NCBI RefSeq assembly: GCF_014269285.1
Contig: NZ_JACOAF010000022.1
Span: 62,001 to 126,000, forward strand
Length of the DNA stretch: 64,000 nt
DNA from: Rufibacter sediminis
Lineage (GTDB): Bacteria; Bacteroidota; Bacteroidia; Cytophagales; Hymenobacteraceae
Direction: 5' to 3'
Both the position numbers and the translations under genes were made by a program. The notes below the pieces were generated by a model, which worked only from the letters and a program-made list of their open reading frames with translations, made no database searches and was not told the origin of the DNA. This document shows, in pieces, positions 46,795-56,037 of the stretch (position 1 is its first letter; every line of letters starts with the position of its first letter).

Positions 46795-47436
46795 ATGCCG
46801 CTTCACCAGCTCCAGCAACTTTCTTCCACCTCGCTCCTGGGACTTTGGCTGGTAACAGAAACCACTGATCAGTTGCGGGAAGAACTGTTGGCGCGACGCC
46901 CTGACCATGAACTGCCGGTTTTCAAAGCCGAGTCACGTACCCGCGAGTGGCTGGCGGCGCGTCTGTTGGCCTACCTGCTGCTGGAAAAGCTCTCGGCCCC
47001 GGATATGTACCTGCACACGCAAGAAACGGGCGGACCAGTTTGCTCTGATGCCGCCTGGCACGTCTCCCTGACGCACTCGGGCGAATGGGTGGGGGCCATG
47101 GTATCGGGCACGCACCAAGTTGGCATAGATCTTGAACTAAAGGGAGAAAAGGCCCCTCGCCTGGCCCCGCGGTTCCTGAACGAGGCAGAAACAGCGGCCT
47201 CGGCGAGTGACTCTGACAAAATACACGTATACTGGAGCGCCAAGGAGACCCTTTACAAAGTGTACCGCCACAAGAAACTCCACTTCAAGGAGAATCTGTT
47301 GCTGGAAGATTTTGATCGGCAGGCGGCCGGTGCTTTCACGGGGCGGGTAGTCACGGATACGTTGGAGCAGCGCTTTACCGTTCAGTATGAAATACACCCG
47401 GCGTTTGTGCTGACGTATGTACTGGCCCCGCGCTGA
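46795..47436 (+). CDS. 4'-phosphopantetheinyl transferase, Sfp type
   Basis: Attaches phosphopantetheine from CoA to carrier proteins. 213 residues with the Mg-binding VGIDLE (D112) and the WSAKETLYKVY motif (W147-K150-E151), plus WHVSLTHSGEW before them. Sfp-type enzymes can serve fatty acid ACP or secondary-metabolite carriers; no polyketide or peptide synthetase lies in the window, so ACP activation is likely. Start at 46795 is close to the palindrome at 46738-46775. Confidence 0.92.
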   Translation: MPLHQLQQLSSTSLLGLWLVTETTDQLREELLARRPDHELPVFKAESRTREWLAARLLAYLLLEKLSAPDMYLHTQETGGPVCSDAAWHVSLTHSGEWVGAMVSGTHQVGIDLELKGEKAPRLAPRFLNEAETAASASDSDKIHVYWSAKETLYKVYRHKKLHFKENLLLEDFDRQAAGAFTGRVVTDTLEQRFTVQYEIHPAFVLTYVLAPR

Positions 47437-47530
47437 ACAAGTAGTTGGCTGAATTAGCCTTTCAATAGGGTTTCCCCTGCCGGAGAAACGTTCTCCGGTA
47501 CACACCCTTCACCTTTTGGACCTAACGAAT

Positions 47531-48124
47531 ATGAGATCATTCTTTACTTTTTTAATCGCCTTTTTCTTCACCACCGGTGCCTTCGCCCAGAGCGGATACC
47601 GCCTGGGTGCCAAAGTGGACAATTTCACGCTGAAAGATGCCCAGCACCAAGCCGTGGAGTTGTCTAGTTTCAAAGACACCCCGCTGGTGGTGGTGGTCTT
47701 CACCAGCGTCAGCTGCCCGTATTCCAAACTTTACGAAAACCGCCTGCAAAGCCTTTCTAAGGCGTACAGCGGCAAAGGCGCTAAGTTCGTGTACGTGAAC
47801 ACGAACATCGGGCTGGAAGAAGGCAGCCAAACCGACAAAGCCCAGCCAGACCGTCCCAGCACCCAGAATTTCCCTTATCTGATTGATGAAGGGCAGCAAC
47901 TGAGCAAGCAGTTTGGCGCCACCAAAGCGCCGGAGGTATTTGTGCTCCAGAACTCCAATGACGGGTTCTACCTGCGCTACAAAGGCGCCATTGATGACAA
48001 TCCGCAAGCGGAGAACTATGTGAAAGAGCGGTATTTGGCTGGGGCGCTGGACGCGCTGTTGGCTGGGCGTTCCGTCGCCAACTCAGAACGCCGGGCTACG
48101 GGATGTTTGATTAAGCGGTTTTAA
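47531..48124 (+). CDS. Exported thioredoxin-fold (redoxin) protein
   Basis: 197 residues from MRSFFTFLIAFFFTTGAFAQ (47531), a clear signal peptide, so periplasmic. Redoxin/AhpC-TSA fold: GAKVDNFTLKDAQHQAVELSSFKDTPLVVVVFTSVSCPYSK. The active site is CPYS, with one cysteine, not CxxC, so a peroxiredoxin-like or one-cysteine mechanism is likely. A second cysteine near the end (RRATGCLIKRF) is characteristic of this group and may resolve the first. Substrate unknown. A GCCGGAGAA...TTCTCCGG hairpin lies upstream (47477-47498). Confidence 0.85.
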   Translation: MRSFFTFLIAFFFTTGAFAQSGYRLGAKVDNFTLKDAQHQAVELSSFKDTPLVVVVFTSVSCPYSKLYENRLQSLSKAYSGKGAKFVYVNTNIGLEEGSQTDKAQPDRPSTQNFPYLIDEGQQLSKQFGATKAPEVFVLQNSNDGFYLRYKGAIDDNPQAENYVKERYLAGALDALLAGRSVANSERRATGCLIKRF

Positions 48125-48727
48125 GGAGAGCTGTTTTGAGGCTGCTTTTGGGAAAATAGGCTCAAAACGGTTTTTGAGAGAATCTTAATTGCTGGAGAGC
48201 CTGCTGCGTATGTGACAGGCTCTTTTTGATGTTCTATGGTGCGGAGTTACTTCCGTGCCTTGCCTTCTTCTTGGTGAATTGTTACCCTACCCGTCTTTGA
48301 CTATTGCTCCTCAGCGGAGATTCCCCCTTTGAAGGGGGCGAAGGGGGATGTTTACACCTGCTGATTCATTTTCTTCCTACTCCTCTCTCCGTTGTTGGTG
48401 TTCTCACCAACAACGGAGACTGCGGTTCAACGACTTCATGGCAATTACGAGTACTTCTTTTAGGAGCAGGGCTGTTTAGGGTGGAATGATGGTTGCTTGT
48501 GCTGAATCTGCGAAGCGCAGCGGAGGCTTTCGCCTCATGCACGCCTCAAATTTCTGGATTTTGTAGGGCGAAACTGAAAAGTTAAACCAATGCAAGCAGA
48601 CCCAGCAAGTCACAGAAGGAAACGCCCTACGTCTGGAAATGGTGGTGTGGTGAATTTGCTTACCTGACCTTTTTAGGGCTGTTTTCTGAAAACTAGGCCA
48701 AAACTATCCTCCTAAACTCCGCGGCTG
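48125..48727. repeat. Spacer with several repeat families
   Basis: Palindromes at 48132-48170 and 48669-48706, a GTGCGGAGTTACTTCCGTGCC copy (48240-48262), and a perfect CCGTTGTTGGTG-TTCT-CACCAACAACGG hairpin (48387-48419) whose relatives lie at about 52066 and 52181. No gene seen in 600 bp. Confidence 0.78.
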
Positions 48728-48735
48728 TACCTTTG
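48728..48735 (+). promoter_or_regulatory. Bacteroidota -7 box of the O-methyltransferase gene
   Basis: TACCTTTG, an exact TAnnTTTG match, 51 bases before the ATG at 48787. The leader in between (48751-48784) is a copy of the GATTTGAAGAT-type repeat in inverted orientation. Confidence 0.5.
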
Positions 48736-48786
48736 CCCAGAACTTATTTACACATCTTCAAATTCCCACATCTCCTAATTTACAAA

Positions 48787-49431
48787 ATGGATTTCCTGGA
48801 CCCAGACCTGAATGCCTACGCCGAGGCGCACACTTCCCCTGAGACCCCGCTCTTGCACCAGCTGAACCGTGAGACGCACCTGAAGGTGATGAAACCGCGC
48901 ATGCTCTCGGGGCATTTGCAGGGGCGCACGCTGGCCATGTTCTCGCAGATGCTGCGCCCGCGCCGCATCCTGGAGATTGGCACGTACACGGGCTACTCGG
49001 CGCTTTGCCTGGCCGAGGGCTTGACCGAAGACGGCGTGCTGCACACCATTGACGTGAACGATGAGCTGGAAGACATGGTGCGCGGCTACATTGGGGCGGC
49101 GGGCCTGGAGCAGAAGATTCAGCTGCACATCGGGCAGGCGGCCGAGGTGATTCCTACCCTGCAGGAGCAATGGGATTTGGTGTTCATTGACGCGGATAAG
49201 AAAAGCAACGGCCTTTACTATGATCTGGTGCTGGACAGCGTGCGGCCCGGCGGCTTCATCCTCACGGACAATGTGCTCTGGAGCGGCAAGGTGGTGGAGA
49301 AATTCAGGCCCAAGCTGGACAAGGACACCGAGCTGGTGCTGGACTTCAACCGCAAGGTGCACGAAGACCCTCGGGTGGAAAACCTGCTGCTGCCCATGAG
49401 GGACGGGATTTTGGTGGCTCGGAAAAAGTAA
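48787..49431 (+). CDS. SAM-dependent O-methyltransferase
   Basis: 214 residues from MDFLDPDLNAYAEAHTSP (48787). Class I catechol-O-methyltransferase-like fold: SAM site ILEIGTYTGYSALCLAEGL, HTIDVND, metal-binding FIDADKKSNGLYYDLVLD and DNVLWSGKV, the standard motifs of cation-dependent bacterial O-methyltransferases. Substrate unknown; probably small catechols. Cytoplasmic. Confidence 0.93.
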   Translation: MDFLDPDLNAYAEAHTSPETPLLHQLNRETHLKVMKPRMLSGHLQGRTLAMFSQMLRPRRILEIGTYTGYSALCLAEGLTEDGVLHTIDVNDELEDMVRGYIGAAGLEQKIQLHIGQAAEVIPTLQEQWDLVFIDADKKSNGLYYDLVLDSVRPGGFILTDNVLWSGKVVEKFRPKLDKDTELVLDFNRKVHEDPRVENLLLPMRDGILVARKK

Positions 49432-49637
49432 TCCACAATCTGTGGACAACCCCGTGGAAAAGCGGGTGGATAAATTTTTACCTACCCCCTTCTTCCTTTA
49501 CGCCCTCAAAATCACCTACTTTGTAGTACATCTATGCTGACAACTTATTACCCTGTAGCCACTTAGGCGGCGGTAATTCCAGTGTTACAAGAACATAGAT
49601 TTTCTGCTATTCTTTTACTTATCCCCACGATAATCAG

Positions 49638-51905
49638 ATGAAAAAATCATTATCGCTCCTGTTACTCAGCCTCTTATGCCTGGTGGCGCAAGCGCAAAGC
49701 CCGGTAGTTCCCAACAATATCTACTTCGCGGACATCCACCTGCAGATTCAGGAAAGTGCCCGCACCGAGATACAGAAAGTAGTGGACGCGCTCACCAAGC
49801 ATCCGGGGTACTTCCAGAAGAAAGTGGAGCTCGCCGATGCCTATTTCCCGTTCGTGGAGCAGACGCTCAAGCAAGAAGGCGTTCCCGCCGATTTCAAATA
49901 CCTGGTTCTGCAGGAAAGCGGTCTGGTATCGGATGCCGTTTCCACCTCCAACGCGGTAGGTTTCTGGCAGTTCAAGGAAGCGTCGGCCACTGAGTTGGGC
50001 GTGCGGGTGAACTCACAGGTAGACGAGCGCAAGCACATCATTGAGTCTAGCCGCGGCGCCGCCAAATACATGCTGCGCAGCAACGCGTACTACAAAAACT
50101 GGTTCAACACCCTGCTTTCGTATTACCAGGGCCTGAACGGCACCAAAGCCTTGACCAAAACATCAGACATCGGGGCGAAGAAAATGGAGGTAACCAACCA
50201 GACCAACAAATACCTGCTCACGTTCTTGGCGCACAAAGTGGCCTATGAAAACGCCATCGGGAAGAACCCCAACCCCACCATTACGCTACAGCCGGTAAAA
50301 GCCGTTCCGGGCCAAACCCTCACTGAAATCGCCATGGCGGCCCAAGCCGATGCCGCGGAGGTGGAGCGTTACAACAAATGGCTCATGGCCTCCACGGTGC
50401 CTTCTGACAAAGAGTACACGGTGATGATTCCCTATGTTTCTGGTGCTTCCCGGCCGGTGCTCGCCAGCGCTGGTCCGGTTAGAAAATCCGGCGCTACCAC
50501 TCCTACCAGAGCCATTGCTAACCGGTCTCAGACCAATGCCAGCGGCCTGAAAGGCTTTATTCAGACCATCAAGGCCAAGTTGAACAACACCTACGTTCCG
50601 GCCTCTATCGTGGCCCAGCCCGGTGACAATAAAGACATGCTGGCTCTGCAAGGCAACATCTCCACGAGCAAATTCTTGCGCGTGAACGACATGAAAATTG
50701 GCGACGAGGTGGTGCCCGGCAAAACGTATTACCTGCAAGGCAAACGCGCCAAAGCCAAAGACACCGAGTTCCACGTAGCACAGCGCGGCGAGACCATGCA
50801 GGACATCTCTCAGAAGTATGCGATGAAGCTGAATAAACTGTATTCCAAGAACCGGATGCAGAAAAGTGAGACCCTGGAACCGGGCCGAGTGATGTGGTTA
50901 CAGGAAACCAGACCTACCAGCATTCCGGTGGAAATCAGACCTTTGGAAGACGAAGCTCCGGCCGCTACGGAGGTTCTGGCCCAGGCCCCCGCCACGCAAC
51001 CTGCGGCGGCTACCCCGGTAGCCTCAACTCCTAAACCTACCACGCAGCCTACTCCTAAACCAGGCGCCATCAGTGTGGAAGTGGAAGATACCAGTGTACC
51101 TCCGTACGTGAAGAAAACGCCTCAGGAAGAGGCAGCCTCTGCCCCGGCCACTTATCCTACTAAGAACCCAGCCGCGGTTGCTACAAACAAACCCGCTCCG
51201 GCTCTGGAACGCAAGGCTCCCGAAGAAGCGGTCATCTCAGACGTGAAAGTGGCCGCTCCCCAGCCTATTGCAATTCCGGCCTCCGGTACGCATGTGGTGG
51301 AGAAAGGCGAGACATTTTATTCTATCTCCCGGAAATACGGCATCCCGGTGGGCAATTTGCTGGCTTGGAACCAGATGGACGGCAGCGTTCCGTTGGCGCT
51401 AGGCAAAGAATTGGTGTTAACCGGCTCCGCCACTACCAGCACCGCTAGCTCCACTCCGGCAACTGCTCCCGCTGCAACATCTGCTCCGGTTACCGCTGCC
51501 GCGCCCGTAAAAGCAACCCCGGCCGCAGCCCCTGCCGCTACTTCCGCCACTGAGCACACGGTAGCCCCAAGCGAGACCTTGTATGCCATTTCCCGCAAAT
51601 ACGGCATATCGGTGCAGGACCTGCAGACGTGGAATAACCTGGGTACCGGCGCCATCTCCATCGGCCAGAAACTGGTGGTTTCCGCCCCGGCCGCTGCCAC
51701 CACCGTTTCTACGGAGGCTGCTCCTGATTCCTCGTCCGCTACCCCGGCCACTGATGCCATCACCCACAAAGTAGCCCCCGGCGAATCCATGTATGGCATC
51801 TCCCGCAAATATGGCGTTACCATTCAGCAGCTTCAGGAATGGAACAACAAAACCGATTACAACGTGAGCGTGGGAGAAAGCCTGGTGATTAAACCCAAAC
51901 AATAA
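49638..51905 (+). CDS. LysM-containing lytic transglycosylase (MltD-like)
   Basis: Cuts peptidoglycan between MurNAc and GlcNAc with anhydro-bond formation. 755 residues: signal peptide (MKKSLSLLLLSLLCLVAQAQ), an SLT domain at about 70-180 with catalytic Glu92 in YLVLQESG followed by GFWQFKEASA, a middle region, then four LysM-type modules: a weaker one (VAQRGETMQDISQKYAM) and three clear ones (VVEKGETFYSISRKYGI, VAPSETLYAISRKYGI, VAPGESMYGISRKYGV) joined by Ala/Pro/Thr-rich linkers. Periplasmic. Longer than E. coli MltD because of the linkers. Followed by an unusually long terminator. Confidence 0.94.
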   Translation: MKKSLSLLLLSLLCLVAQAQSPVVPNNIYFADIHLQIQESARTEIQKVVDALTKHPGYFQKKVELADAYFPFVEQTLKQEGVPADFKYLVLQESGLVSDAVSTSNAVGFWQFKEASATELGVRVNSQVDERKHIIESSRGAAKYMLRSNAYYKNWFNTLLSYYQGLNGTKALTKTSDIGAKKMEVTNQTNKYLLTFLAHKVAYENAIGKNPNPTITLQPVKAVPGQTLTEIAMAAQADAAEVERYNKWLMASTVPSDKEYTVMIPYVSGASRPVLASAGPVRKSGATTPTRAIANRSQTNASGLKGFIQTIKAKLNNTYVPASIVAQPGDNKDMLALQGNISTSKFLRVNDMKIGDEVVPGKTYYLQGKRAKAKDTEFHVAQRGETMQDISQKYAMKLNKLYSKNRMQKSETLEPGRVMWLQETRPTSIPVEIRPLEDEAPAATEVLAQAPATQPAAATPVASTPKPTTQPTPKPGAISVEVEDTSVPPYVKKTPQEEAASAPATYPTKNPAAVATNKPAPALERKAPEEAVISDVKVAAPQPIAIPASGTHVVEKGETFYSISRKYGIPVGNLLAWNQMDGSVPLALGKELVLTGSATTSTASSTPATAPAATSAPVTAAAPVKATPAAAPAATSATEHTVAPSETLYAISRKYGISVQDLQTWNNLGTGAISIGQKLVVSAPAAATTVSTEAAPDSSSATPATDAITHKVAPGESMYGISRKYGVTIQQLQEWNNKTDYNVSVGESLVIKPKQ

Positions 51906-51923
51906 AAACCTACTACAACAACC

Positions 51924-51985
51924 AACAGCCCCAAAACAGCAGGAGCCGGCCTACAAGCTGGCTCCTGCTGTTTTGGGGCTGTTTT
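51924..51985 (+). terminator. Long terminator of the lytic transglycosylase, fused with a dispersed palindrome
   Basis: Arms 51924-51947 and 51960-51983 are 24-bp exact complements, ending in T5. The right arm's GTTTTGGGGCTGTTTTT is also the left half of a dispersed palindrome (51969-52007). Confidence 0.9.
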
Positions 51986-52307
51986 TCTGTAAACGTGCCA
52001 GAAACAGATTCAGCCATAAGTTAGATAATGCAAACGATGGGGTGGCGTTTTGGAGACGCTATTCAGGTTGTTGGAGAGAACACCAACAACGGCAAAACGG
52101 TATAGGAATGAACTGGGGTAGTCTCAGAGACAGGGTAACCAAGGCTGATGCTATAGATTGCGTTTTGGAAAAGCTGTTCTGGTTGTTGGTGAGAACATCA
52201 ACAACGGCAAATTGGCAAGAGCATGAACAGCGGCAAAGCAAATGCAGCATTGGGATGACTTCACCAGAGCGGCGAAGAAACGCGACTAGCAGAAGAACCC
52301 AAAACCA

Positions 52308-52424
52308 GTCTTTCGGGTGAGCGCCTTTGTTTTAGATCCGGTGCCGCGCATGCGGCAGGCCTGCTGGCCAGGACTAAAACAACAGCGCTCACCCGGAAGA
52401 CGAGGCCTCGCGGCCGTGAGCGCT
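52308..52424. other. Inverted repeat with two competing stems
   Basis: 28-base arms 52308-52335 and 52374-52401 match except at three positions; inside are TGCCGC-GCAT-GCGGCA and GGCC-TGCT-GGCC hairpins. The segment AGCGCTCAC in the right arm can pair either with GTGAGCGC at 52317-52324 or with GTGAGCGCT at 52416-52424. It may be a structured RNA, a switch or a small non-coding mobile element. Confidence 0.6.
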
Positions 52425-52548
52425 CGGAGCCCAGCTATGAAACAATAAAAGTTAATGCACCCACGCCAACAGCGGCACTTCGCCAGCAAAACCCCAGACG
52501 AAATGCCCGAATCCGTTTTACGCCTGTTTTCTAAAAACGAGCTCAAAA

Positions 52549-53892
52549 CTACATCTTACCTCCTTCCGGCGGAGACGTAAGCGTGGAAGCGGTTTGCAGC
52601 CCGGTGGCAATCTCGGGCAGAATGCCCAGACGCTCATAGATAGGCCGCACCAGTTGCCGCGACTTGGGGAGGCTCAGCACAAACGGAACAATGCTCAACA
52701 GGCAGATGATGCCGCAGCCCAGCAGCGTATACGCCACGCCAATCCGCTCGGCGAGCCAACCGGCCAGTAGGCTCCCGATGGGCGCCATGCCCATGAACGC
52801 CATCGAATAGAAGCTCATCACCCGGCCGCGTTTGTCATCATCTACAATGGTCTGGAGGAGGGTGTTGCTGGAAGCCATGCGCAGAATCATGCCCAGCCCT
52901 ACCACAAAGATCCCTACCAAAGACAGCAGCATGGTTTGGGAAAGAGCAAAGACAATCAGCCCCACCCCAAACAGAATGGACGCCACCACAATGACCCGGG
53001 CGAGCCCCAGCACCGATTTGCGAGAGGCCAGGTACAAGGCCCCGAGCAGCGCACCCACGCCCGAAGCGCCCATCAACAGACCCAGCGTACTGGCATCGCC
53101 GCCCAGCACATCGCGCGCGATGGCCGGTAAAAGCACCGTGAACGGCATCCCGAAGAGGCTGAGAGTGGCAATGAGCACCAAAATGTCGCGGATGGGCGCA
53201 AACCCGAAGGCGTACTGGAATCCCTCTTTCAGCGATTTCAGGACTTGGGTGTCCTGGGCTTTGCGCTCCAGCACGGGCAACCGCATCATGAGCAGGGAGG
53301 CCAGTACGGCCAGGTAACTGATGGCGTTGATCAGGAAACAGACACCTTCGCCCAGGGTGGCAATGATCCCGCCCGCCACCGAGGGGCCCACCAACCGCGC
53401 CATGTTGAACATGGAGGAGTTCAGGGCGATGGCGTTGCTCATGTCTTCGCGTTTCTCTACCAGGTGTACCACCAAGGACTGTCGCGCACTCATGTCAAAG
53501 GCGTTCACAATGCCGGCAAACACGCCCAGGGCCAGAATGTAGGGAATGGTCACGGTATCGGTGAGCACCAGGGCGGCCAGCGTACTGGCTTCGATCAGAA
53601 ACAGGAACTGCGTCACCAGCAGCACGCGGTGCCGGTCAAAGCGGTCAGAAAGGACTCCGGCGAAAGGCCCCAGCAGAAACGAGGGAATCTGGTTGGCGAA
53701 ACTCACCATGCCCAGCAGAAAAACAGAATCGGTGAGGCGGTACACAAGCCAGCTCATAGCCACTTGCTGCATCCAGGTGCCAATGAGGGAGATGCCCTGC
53801 CCCATGAAAAACAAACGGTAATTGCGGTAGTGAAGCGCCCGGAACATGCCGCCCAGGCGAGAAGGTTTGGTGGTGCCAGAAGTCTCTTCCAT
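52549..53892 (-). CDS. MFS transporter (EntS-like, DHA3 group)
   Basis: 447 residues, about 12 membrane helices, inner-membrane exporter. Marks of the EntS/MFS_3 group: FMGQGISLIGTWMQQVAMSWLVYRLTDS and SFLLGPFAGVLSDRFDRHRVLL (motif A between helices 2 and 3), NAFDMSARQSLVVHLVEKREDMSNAIALNSSMFN, and LADR-like GRVMSFYSMAFMG. Members export siderophores or drugs; substrate here unknown. Its stop codon overlaps the last base of a dispersed palindrome (52514-52549). Confidence 0.92.
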   Translation of the reverse strand: MEETSGTTKPSRLGGMFRALHYRNYRLFFMGQGISLIGTWMQQVAMSWLVYRLTDSVFLLGMVSFANQIPSFLLGPFAGVLSDRFDRHRVLLVTQFLFLIEASTLAALVLTDTVTIPYILALGVFAGIVNAFDMSARQSLVVHLVEKREDMSNAIALNSSMFNMARLVGPSVAGGIIATLGEGVCFLINAISYLAVLASLLMMRLPVLERKAQDTQVLKSLKEGFQYAFGFAPIRDILVLIATLSLFGMPFTVLLPAIARDVLGGDASTLGLLMGASGVGALLGALYLASRKSVLGLARVIVVASILFGVGLIVFALSQTMLLSLVGIFVVGLGMILRMASSNTLLQTIVDDDKRGRVMSFYSMAFMGMAPIGSLLAGWLAERIGVAYTLLGCGIICLLSIVPFVLSLPKSRQLVRPIYERLGILPEIATGLQTASTLTSPPEGGKM

Positions 53893-54377
53893 GTCTCGTC
53901 AACCTTTTGAGGCCGACCCTGTGTACGAGTCTACCCCGCCTTGTTGTTCAGGTGAAACGGTTGGTTTCCTGCAATTGTCCCGTTCCGTTTGCGGCTTGTT
54001 TTCCTGAAAACAGCCCTAAAACGTGCTTCTGACCCAGGTAATTTCCAAGACAGTTTTCTTTAGGCAAGAGGCAATCCCCTCAACTTCTCAACGCAATCAC
54101 TGCCTTTCCATAAGAAGGAAGATCATCACCCCCGCAGGCGTTTTCTTTCTTTGAGTTCCCTCCGCCAAGTGTTCAACTGGCAGGGGCCGAAGTATCCCGT
54201 GAGGCGAGCGCCTCAAAAACCATCTTCAGAAACCGAGTCTTTCTTACTTCTTTCCTGAAACGCTGAACGAAACAGTCCAGCTCCTCATCGGGCAGAATTT
54301 CCGGGGCCTGCTTTAGGCGGAGGCAAACTGTTTTCCCCAGAATCGTATTATACAGATCGTAATATATAAAAATCACT
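53893..54377. other. Divergent spacer MFS / AI-2E-family gene
   Basis: Holds a dispersed palindrome (53986-54023) and an AT-rich stretch (54340-54377) just before the AI-2E-family start, probably its promoter. No gene seen. Confidence 0.6.
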
Positions 54378-55463
54378 ATGAAAGGTACCTCCATTTTCCG
54401 GCTCAACGCCAGGCTCCTCTTCCTTGTTCTGGCAGTGGTCTTGCTGTACTTCGGCCGGCTGTTCCTGATTCCGGTGGGGTTTGCCCTGCTTTTGTCTCTG
54501 CTGATGTTGCCGCTGGGCAGAAAACTGGAGCAGTGGGGCGTAAGCCGGATCTGGGCCACGCTGCTGTGCATCCTGCTCATTGTGCTTCTGATTGCCGGGG
54601 TGCTGCTGCTGCTCATCGCGCAGGCGGTGAACATCTCAGAAGACTGGCCCCAGATGCAGCCTAAGTTAGAGCAGTTGATTTCCAGCGTGCAGGAATGGAT
54701 CAGGCAACAGTTTGGGGTTGCGCCGCAGGAGCAGATCAGGATGGTGCAGGAACAGATCAAGAAGTTCTCTGAGTCCGCGAACAAATTGGGCACATCGCTG
54801 CTGAAAGGTTCTCTGGGGCTGCTGAGTTCTTTCGTGCTGGTGCTGCTGTACATGTTTTTCCTGCTCTGGAAACGGGAGAAATACCAGGAGTTCTTTCTGC
54901 GGCTCTTCAAAGAAGAGCGGCACGCCAAGGTGAACCAGGTGCTGGACCAGATCAAGAAAGTGGCCGGGCAGTACTTAGCGGGCCGCCTGATCTCCATTGC
55001 CTTCATTGCCGCGTTCTACGCCATCGGGTTTTCCATCATCGGGCTAGAAAACGCCCTTCTGGTTGCGCCCATTGCCGCGATTCCTATTTTAGTGCCGTAC
55101 GTGGGCGCATTTGTGGGCAGCGCTTTCCCGTTGGTGTTTGCGTTGGCCAGCGGATCAACTGATCTGGTGCTCCCCACCATGCTGGTGATTGTGGGCGCGC
55201 AGATCATCGACAACAATTTCATTGAACCCCTGGCCATGGGCGCGAAACTCAACCTGAGCCCCATCTTCACCATAGTGGCGGTGGTTTCGGGGGAACTGGT
55301 GTGGGGAGTGGCGGGCATGATCTTGTTTGAGCCGCTGTTTGCCGTCATCAAAATCCTCTGCGACCAGGTGCCCGCACTTCATCCCTACGGCTACCTGCTG
55401 GGGAACGAAGTAAAAGAACCCGGCTGGCTCATGAAACTGAAGAAAGTCTTCCAGAAATCGTAA
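54378..55463 (+). CDS. AI-2E family transporter (PerM/TqsA-like)
   Basis: 361 residues, polytopic inner-membrane protein with helices at the N-terminus (ARLLFLVLAVVLLYFGRLFLIPVGFALLLSLLMLPL), a hydrophilic amphipathic middle region (about 90-150) and a C-terminal helix bundle with the family sequence IPILVPYVGAFVGSAFPLVFAL, then DNNFIEPLAMGAKLNLSPIFTIVAVVSGELVWGVAGMILFEPL. Despite the name, members transport ions or unknown solutes; only TqsA is tied to AI-2. Confidence 0.93.
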   Translation: MKGTSIFRLNARLLFLVLAVVLLYFGRLFLIPVGFALLLSLLMLPLGRKLEQWGVSRIWATLLCILLIVLLIAGVLLLLIAQAVNISEDWPQMQPKLEQLISSVQEWIRQQFGVAPQEQIRMVQEQIKKFSESANKLGTSLLKGSLGLLSSFVLVLLYMFFLLWKREKYQEFFLRLFKEERHAKVNQVLDQIKKVAGQYLAGRLISIAFIAAFYAIGFSIIGLENALLVAPIAAIPILVPYVGAFVGSAFPLVFALASGSTDLVLPTMLVIVGAQIIDNNFIEPLAMGAKLNLSPIFTIVAVVSGELVWGVAGMILFEPLFAVIKILCDQVPALHPYGYLLGNEVKEPGWLMKLKKVFQKS

Positions 55464-55654
55464 CTCCCCGCCGCTTGTGCTTGCTCGATTTCTATTACAA
55501 ACGTCTCTTTCTCAACCGATTCAGGAACTGGTCGTTTTAGGTCTCTTTTTCAGAAAACAGGCCTAAAGAGGGGTTACCTGGCCAGACCTTCCTCGGTTAA
55601 AATACAACCACCTGCAGAATTTCCAGTAAAAGAAGAAAGCACAAAAGAAACGAG

Positions 55655-55894
55655 ATGGAAATCCTGAAATTCAAAACCAACCTGAGCGGCCAGGAGGAGG
55701 TAGCCAAAGTTGCCCCCCTTCTGGACAAAATTGAGACCATCAGTGAGTGGCAGGTTGACACCCAATCCTCGGAAAATGTTCTGAGCATCTCCGGGAAAAA
55801 CCTGGACCCTCAGCGCGTGGAAAATGCTTTGGCGGAGGCCGGGTTCACCGCCGAAATTCTGCGGGTGCTGGGCATAGACGGAGAAGGTCTGTAA
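55655..55894 (+). CDS. Small HMA-like protein lacking CxxC
   Basis: 79 residues that read as a ferredoxin-like beta-alpha-beta-beta-alpha-beta fold of the heavy-metal-associated type: MEILKFKTNLSGQEEVAKVAPLLDKI, WQVDTQSSENVLSISGKNLDPQRVENALAEAGFTAEIL. The metal-binding MxCxxC is replaced by NLSGQEE and there is no cysteine, so it should not bind copper. It may be a regulatory or protein-protein module. Alone between AI-2E transporter and SDR genes. Confidence 0.78.
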   Translation: MEILKFKTNLSGQEEVAKVAPLLDKIETISEWQVDTQSSENVLSISGKNLDPQRVENALAEAGFTAEILRVLGIDGEGL

Positions 55895-56037
55895 CGGCCA
55901 GTAGGCGCGCACCAAAACGCATTTACCCGGAGGTAGCTTTCCTGCGCCGCCTGGTATTTCGTGAATCTTAACGGTATCGGCTCCGTAAGAAAAATCCATA
56001 AACAAATTAGTATCAAAACTTTAATTAAACCACAGGT

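Larger units (their letters stand above)
51906..52548. repeat. Spacer with terminator and complex inverted repeats
   Basis: After the terminator come two GGTTGTTGG...CCAACAACGG-type hairpins (about 52066-52093 and 52181-52208), a 94-bp inverted repeat (52308-52401) with an alternative partner at 52416-52424, and a palindrome at 52514-52549. Frames that run through it (51973-52320 plus, 52286-52546 minus) are repeat-derived and not credible proteins. Confidence 0.75.

Noticed and set aside
51973-52320. 115-residue plus-strand frame
   Set aside because: Built from repeated hairpins (two GTTGTTGG copies), with no protein-like pattern.
54173-55006. 277-residue minus-strand frame
   Set aside because: Lies opposite the AI-2E-family transporter gene, is rich in Ser/Arg and shows no family pattern; a shadow of the real gene.
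54378-55463. Quorum-sensing AI-2 exporter
   Set aside because: The family name is historical; no luxS or lsr genes are near, so no quorum-sensing role is claimed.
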